Shown one piece after another: positions 55,035-59,043 of a stretch of 59,043 nucleotides of DNA. Both the position numbers and the translations under genes were made by a program. Each line of letters begins with the position of its first letter. Position 1 is the stretch's first letter. The stretch comes from Lentilactobacillus diolivorans DSM 14421. Its GTDB lineage: Bacteria; Bacillota; Bacilli; Lactobacillales; Lactobacillaceae. Where the stretch lies: NCBI RefSeq assembly GCF_001434255.1, contig NZ_AZEY01000105.1, positions 1 through 59,043 on the forward strand. The letters are read 5' to 3'. Under the pieces are notes generated by a model that was given only the letters and a program-made list of their open reading frames with translations, ran no database searches and was not told where the DNA came from.

Positions 55035-55628
55035 TTACAGATTATATGCGTTACTCCGGTTCAATAATTTCACGATTGCCTTGGTTAATAAACCACCAAA
55101 GACAAAGGTTGAAATGTAACGAATGACAAATAGCCCGATGATCATTGGCAGTGCAAAGTGACCATAACCATTTTTATAGATATCCCAAGCAAAGGTGATT
55201 ACAACGGTCGTGAAGATTGAAGCATTAAGGCCAATCCAGTCATAATGCTTGTAGCCGGTCAACGCAAAACCAAGTTCGGAACCAAATCCTTGAACCAGGC
55301 CGGAAATAAAGGCCCCGGCACCCCATTGACCACCTAAGAAGACTTCAACGGCAGCTCCTAAAAACTCGCCCAGAAAAGCAGAACCGTAAGTCCGAATCAC
55401 AAATCCAGCCAATGGTCCAGCCATTGTCCAAAGCCCCATTAGTAAGTCATTGGCAGCCGGTGCCATACCGATTGGTGTTAATGCAACGGTGAGGGCGGTG
55501 TAGAGGAACCCGGCACCCCAGAAAATAATCCCACAAAAAATAGCAATTAAAGCAATTAAAATAATATTGCGTAAATTCCACGCACTTTGGCGCTGATGTT
55601 GCTGATGATTCTCAACCTTGTTGTCCAT
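55035..55628 (-). CDS. ykoE: Substrate-binding S component for thiamine precursor uptake
   Basis: 197 residues with five or six helices, the specificity subunit. Family features include WGAGFLYTALTVALTPIGMAPAANDLLMGLWTMAGPLAGFVIR and FLGGQWGAGAFISGLVQGFGSELGFALTGYKHYDW. Start ATG 55628, seven bases after GGGAGG. The TPP riboswitch 280 bases upstream supports uptake of thiamine or its HMP moiety. Element J lies in its 5' leader. Confidence 0.92.
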   Translation of the reverse strand: MDNKVENHQQHQRQSAWNLRNIILIALIAIFCGIIFWGAGFLYTALTVALTPIGMAPAANDLLMGLWTMAGPLAGFVIRTYGSAFLGEFLGAAVEVFLGGQWGAGAFISGLVQGFGSELGFALTGYKHYDWIGLNASIFTTVVITFAWDIYKNGYGHFALPMIIGLFVIRYISTFVFGGLLTKAIVKLLNRSNAYNL

Positions 55629-55689
55629 AACAAGACCTCCCAATATTTTTTTCATACGAGGAGTGCTGCCTTGAAAAACCAAGCAAACG

Positions 55690-55872
55690 CAAAAAGAGGC
55701 TGGAACAATAATCGTTTTAAACGGTCTCTGTTAGTGTCAACTCGATTATTACCAAGCAAAAACGCGGGACAAAAGGCAGCTTCCGGCCGTGTAGTCGAAT
55801 TATCCAAATATTCAGGTTCAGAATATTCGGATAATTCGGTTACACTGGAAGCTAAGCGCCTTTTGTCCCGCT
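55690..55872 (-). repeat. Hairpin-repeat element J in the ykoE leader
   Basis: Minus-strand hairpin at 55763-55871 (arms GCGGGACAAAAGGC / GCGCCTTTTGTCCCGC; core CGAATTATCC / GGATAATTCG with AATATTC inside), tail GGTAATAATCGAGTTGAC, then a companion segment ending GTTCCAGCCTCTTTTT (about 55690-55730). It is located between riboswitch and start codon. Confidence 0.88.
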
Positions 55873-55905
55873 CTGCTCAAAGTCATCTACTAATGCACTT
55901 TATCC

Positions 55906-55992
55906 ATTCGGATACAACGGAATATGCTCCCTTCGCTGGTATTATCCAGATCAGGTTCGATGGGTTTTTCTCAGCCGAAAGGCACCCCAGAT
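55906..55992 (-). promoter_or_regulatory. TPP riboswitch (THI element)
   Basis: On the minus strand the canonical blocks appear in order: TGGGGTGCC, CGGCTGAGAAA, ACCCATCGAACCTGATCTGG, and TAATACCAGCGAAGGGAGCA. Thiamine pyrophosphate binding should reduce ykoEDC expression. No simple terminator follows at once; element J takes the place where an expression platform would be. Confidence 0.95.
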
Positions 55993-56010
55993 AGTTGTAT
56001 GATCACGAAT

Positions 56011-56039
56011 AGTATACTAGAAATAAGCAGGCGTGACAA
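56011..56039 (-). promoter_or_regulatory. Promoter of ykoEDC
   Basis: Minus strand TTGTCA (56034-56039), 17-base spacer, TATACT (56011-56016), about 20 bases before the riboswitch. Confidence 0.75.
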
Positions 56040-56225
56040 GGTATCCTAATTTGGATGCCTCCGGAAACCGGCAATCGGCCGCTTAAGTAGTTTAACGATT
56101 TAAATTTGTCTAGTCGGAATGGCTTTGCAATTAAGCTGAAAAAGATTGCAAGATCCCTTGACGTGGTATTGGTCGATAAGTGTATGATTTTAGTAGAGCA
56201 TTATTAGGAATTGGAGGAATTTGGT

Positions 56226-57032
56226 TTGGTAAAAGTAATTGCAAGTGATATGGATGGGACTTTTTTAAATAATGAGGGTACTTTTGACGAGAAATTGTTT
56301 CAAGAACAATTGAAAAAGATGGCGGCTAATGGGATGCACTTTATTTCAGCAAGCGGCAATCAGTATCAACACTTGTTGGCACTGTTTGATAATGTCACTG
56401 GCCCAGTTTCGTATGTCTGCAATAATGGGGCTCTGGTCGTTGATGAAAATGGCGTCATTATCTCAGAAACAATTATCGATCATCCTGTTTTGCAAAGTGC
56501 CTTGGATTACTTGGTGAAAGATCCGAGCTTCTTTGGCGCCAAAATTATTTTAGTTGGTCGAGATGGGACTTATTGTAATTTATCCAAAAATAATAAACGG
56601 TTTAAAAAATCAGAACATTTCTATCCAGATCTTCAATCAATCTCGGATTTAACGATGGTTTTTGACCCAATTTATAAAATTGAAGCAACTTGGGAAGAAG
56701 GCAGCCCACTTGAGCGCCAGACCAAATTTAACCACAAGTTCAGCCGACGATTGACTGCCGCAGCTTCTGGTAATGGCGGCCTCGATATTGTGGTCAGTGG
56801 GACAACCAAATCAACTGGGGTCGATGAATTGTTACAGTCTTGGCAGTTAACCTTCGATGATGTTGTGGCGTTTGGCGATAACAATAATGATTTTGAATTA
56901 TTAAATGAAGCTAAATTAGGGTATGCCATGAAGAATTCGGCACCGGATTTGTTAGCCAAAGTTGCCGCGGTTACCGCCCATGACAATAATGAGCAGGGCG
57001 TTCAAAAACAGATTGATCAACTATTAGGTTAA
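56226..57032 (+). CDS. Cof-type HAD-superfamily phosphatase
   Basis: 268 residues; TTG start at 56226, seven bases after GGAGG (an earlier TTG at 56211 lies in the ribosome site). Catalytic Asp pair in IASDMDGTFLNNEG, a Cof-type cap domain in the middle, and the distal loop FGDNNNDFELL binding Mg. Members remove phosphate from sugar phosphates, pyridoxal phosphate or HMP pyrophosphate. Its place beside the thiamine transporter is suggestive for the last, but the gene is divergent and outside the riboswitch. Confidence 0.9.
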   Translation: MVKVIASDMDGTFLNNEGTFDEKLFQEQLKKMAANGMHFISASGNQYQHLLALFDNVTGPVSYVCNNGALVVDENGVIISETIIDHPVLQSALDYLVKDPSFFGAKIILVGRDGTYCNLSKNNKRFKKSEHFYPDLQSISDLTMVFDPIYKIEATWEEGSPLERQTKFNHKFSRRLTAAASGNGGLDIVVSGTTKSTGVDELLQSWQLTFDDVVAFGDNNNDFELLNEAKLGYAMKNSAPDLLAKVAAVTAHDNNEQGVQKQIDQLLG

Positions 57033-57052
57033 TCAGCTTTGATTGGAAAAAA

Positions 57053-57991
57053 TCAAGCTAGAAATTGGTTGACTTTGGGATGGCTTTTGAGCAAATCAGG
57101 TAATGAAACGGCCAAAATCTGATTTGAGTCATGATACCGGAAATAGTAGCTTTGAGTTGTTGAGTCAAGGATTGACAAATAATGGGTGTAGTTGAAATTG
57201 GGATGGTGATCCATTGCTGGCTGATAGGGGATTGCCACCTCGGCCAAAACGTTAAATAATCGAGTCCGGGCATCAACCTGGGTCCGGCTTTGTTGCAAGC
57301 CAAGTTTATTGACAGCGGCAACCAGAAACCGGGTCGTTGGCGTGTTGGTGGCACTTGGTAAGTGTTGGCGGCGAATCAAATTTTCGGACTTGACTTGGAG
57401 TTCGCTTAGAGATGAGTTAACGTGCAGTTTCTTTGCTAAACGTCTCATGTGATCAGGATAGGTTGGCGAGTTGGTTAAAACGCCAATCGAATCATCAATG
57501 ACTTCAAGTCCATTAACGGTTGGTTCAATGACTAAGGTTTGGCCTGATTTATCAGTTAGGATCCAATGAAATGAGAAGATTTCGTTACCTGCCAACCAAT
57601 TTTTGCCAATGATGGCAATGGTTGTTAGATCGTTTTTTACGTCGGCAATTGACGCGTGTTCACCTAATGCCCACGGTAAAAAGTCTTGCGGGGTTAGATT
57701 GAGTTTATTGTTGACCGGCTCGTCGTGATAGTGGGCTTTGAGTGGGAACATGAGCTCGGCACAAGTTAAGCCTTTGGTGTTGACCCCATCGGCAACCAAA
57801 ATATGATTATCGCCCTCAATCCGACCGCCACCAACATAGGGGTACCTGACTGGCCTGGTTCCTGATAAAGCGGTTTCATAATTGGTCTGATTAATTAAAA
57901 CTGGTTTCCAGGCCGCCCGTACCGGAAAATCCATGGTTCGTGCCAGCAAAGTATGGTCGTTTAAAGTTGTTAAAGTTAAACTGGTACACAC
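57053..57991 (-). CDS. Choloylglycine hydrolase-family enzyme (bile salt hydrolase / penicillin V acylase-like)
   Basis: 312 residues of the Ntn-hydrolase family that cleaves linear amides. The start must be GTG 57991, six bases after GAGGTG, because this puts the nucleophile at Cys2 (MCTSLTL) after removal of fMet; longer versions would bury it. Other active-site landmarks: LARTMDFP, VADGVNTKGLTCAELMFP, VLTNSPTYPDHM and RTQVDARTRLFNV. Whether it prefers conjugated bile salts or penicillin V/N-acyl homoserine lactones cannot be told by eye. Cytosolic, monocistronic. Confidence 0.9.
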   Translation of the reverse strand: MCTSLTLTTLNDHTLLARTMDFPVRAAWKPVLINQTNYETALSGTRPVRYPYVGGGRIEGDNHILVADGVNTKGLTCAELMFPLKAHYHDEPVNNKLNLTPQDFLPWALGEHASIADVKNDLTTIAIIGKNWLAGNEIFSFHWILTDKSGQTLVIEPTVNGLEVIDDSIGVLTNSPTYPDHMRRLAKKLHVNSSLSELQVKSENLIRRQHLPSATNTPTTRFLVAAVNKLGLQQSRTQVDARTRLFNVLAEVAIPYQPAMDHHPNFNYTHYLSILDSTTQSYYFRYHDSNQILAVSLPDLLKSHPKVNQFLA

Positions 57992-58082
57992 AAGAATCAC
58001 CTCATTTAATTGTTTGACATTATCGCACTTACCTATAATTTAGTGTAAACTGAAGGCAATAACAAGTAAAAGGGGAAATAGT

Positions 58083-58709
58083 ATGAAATCCGCGTGGAAC
58101 CTAGTTGGAATGGGCCTTTGGCTGATTCTATTTATCTATTTTATCTGGATGATTTACAACATGCGTGGTCGTCGGCTGCGTTTGATTGTTACCCAGAAGA
58201 AAGGCTTTACCTGGCAAAATTTTGGCATCTCAATGGCCGAATTGATTGTGTTCTTGTTGGTGTTTTGGGGGATGTCGTACACAACATTCTTCCAGGATGT
58301 TCGCAAGTTAAATAAAAATAACGTGCGGACGTCATACACTTACAAGCCGCTGATTGTTCAATATCAAGCGGATCAATCTGATTATGTGACGGTTAAGAAT
58401 GGCAATGGCCGGAAGCCGATTCAGCGGTATACATATTACGTTGAGGGTCGCAAATATGAGGATGATAGTTTGAATGCGACGGTCGTTTCTGGTGAGAGTA
58501 ACCTAAACGTGCAGGCGCAGGCCTATAAGTGGAACAAGGAGTGGTTGAACCATCTGGACCAGCGATATCAACATGCGTGGGTTGGTACTGTGACCACAAC
58601 CTATAAGAAAAACTTCTTTAATGGAATTGGTCTGCACGCAGGGAGACAAGCAGACCGTTTCAGTTTGATTAGAATCCCGGATCGATCGTTTATGAAGGTG
58701 TTGAAGTAG
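58083..58709 (+). CDS. Two-TM membrane protein, possibly LVIS_2131 family
   Basis: 208 residues: helices at about 8-27 and 52-68, then a soluble, Lys/Tyr/Asn-rich domain (FQDVRKLNKNNVRTSYTYKPLIVQYQADQSDYVTVKNGNGRKPIQRYTYYVEG). It resembles the lactobacillar LVIS_2131-like proteins; no function is known. Ribosome site AAAAGGGGAAATAGT. Ends 4 bp before array C. Confidence 0.7.
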   Translation: MKSAWNLVGMGLWLILFIYFIWMIYNMRGRRLRLIVTQKKGFTWQNFGISMAELIVFLLVFWGMSYTTFFQDVRKLNKNNVRTSYTYKPLIVQYQADQSDYVTVKNGNGRKPIQRYTYYVEGRKYEDDSLNATVVSGESNLNVQAQAYKWNKEWLNHLDQRYQHAWVGTVTTTYKKNFFNGIGLHAGRQADRFSLIRIPDRSFMKVLK

Positions 58710-58710
58710 A

Positions 58711-59043
58711 GAGTGCAAAACCGAGCGCTTAGCTTCCAGAATATAAGGCACTTAACCCCAGATTCCTGTTTTGAATCTGGGGTTAAGTGCCTTATATGGC
58801 CGGAAGCTGCTCGGCTTTTGCACGTTTTAACTAAAGTAACAAGGCCATTCGCAGTTAAAACCCAGCCAAGCTGGAAACCTCATATGGCCGGAAGCTGCGG
58901 TTTCTTTGCACGTTTTGGCTAAGTAACAAAGGCCATTCGCAGTTAAGAAATAAGCAAAACAGTGCCTTATATGGCCGGAAGCTGCTTGGCTTTTGCACGT
59001 TTTAACTAAAGTAACAAGGCCATTCGCAGTTAAAACCCAGCCA
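58711..59043 (+). repeat. Hairpin-repeat array C (continues past the window)
   Basis: Complete hairpin at 58714-58823 with core CACTTAACCCCAGATTC / GAATCTGGGGTTAAGTG, a paired variant of the core in arrays A and B. Right-arm units follow at about 58881 and 58966, with tail ACTAAAGTAACAAGGCCATTCGCAGTTAA, and the array runs to the last base. Confidence 0.92.

Overview
The window looks like chromosomal DNA of a Gram-positive lactic acid bacterium of the family Lactobacillaceae. The evidence is moderate GC with strong AGGAGG-type ribosome sites, frequent TTG starts, a proline T-box, lysine and TPP riboswitches, an acetyl-DAP pathway of the Firmicutes type, a PerR with textbook metal ligands, potABCD, and many small lactobacillar membrane proteins. 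A heterofermentative lineage such as the Lentilactobacillus/Levilactobacillus/Secundilactobacillus groups is my guess; the genus cannot be fixed from sequence alone. No rRNA, tRNA, CRISPR array, prophage or transposase was seen.

Layout. 0-7 kb: end of an upstream gene, a translationally coupled YibE/YibF membrane pair, two tandem paralogous secreted proteins with TTG starts, an orphan cobT, a hairpin-repeat array, an HTH/3-TM regulator pair and a small cytosolic protein. 7-15 kb: proBA with a proline T-box, a secreted amidase, perR with its own Per box, a GNAT-like protein, a lactonase-type beta-propeller and an exported deiminase. 14.5-17 kb: an Rgg-type regulator broken by an in-frame stop beside a divergent MFS transporter. 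17-21.5 kb: a fumarylacetoacetase-family enzyme, a nuclease-helicase fusion of the DinG/XPD class and two unknown genes. 22-33 kb: the lysine/meso-DAP block. lysC-dapF runs leftward. lysA-dapH-deacetylase-dapA-dapB-aminotransferase-asd runs rightward behind a lysine riboswitch. Together they take aspartate through the N-acetyl branch to meso-DAP and lysine. 33-43 kb: a P2-type cation ATPase, an Asp-rich/membrane pair, a P-loop kinase, small membrane proteins, a DHA2 drug exporter, a peptidase E-like protein and unknowns. 43-47.5 kb: the potABCD polyamine transporter. 47.5-53 kb: asparaginase, a protein with four internal beta-rich repeats, a zinc ribbon, a TPM-like protein and small membrane proteins. 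53-56 kb: a TPP-riboswitch-controlled ykoEDC ECF transporter. 56-59 kb: a Cof-type HAD phosphatase, a choloylglycine-hydrolase-family enzyme and a two-TM protein.

The most unusual feature is a dispersed family of large imperfect hairpins (13 loci in 59 kb, about 110 bp per complete element, often followed by tandem partial units). Their outer arms are conserved with paired changes. Their cores differ between loci but stay self-complementary within each copy. At least six begin within about 10 nt of, or inside, the 3' end of a gene on the same strand (cobT, the 21.2-kb ORF, potD, asparaginase, the 49-kb gene and the 58-kb gene). A second subclass carries a companion terminator-like hairpin, and one copy lies between the TPP riboswitch and ykoE. 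This is my best candidate for an undescribed system.
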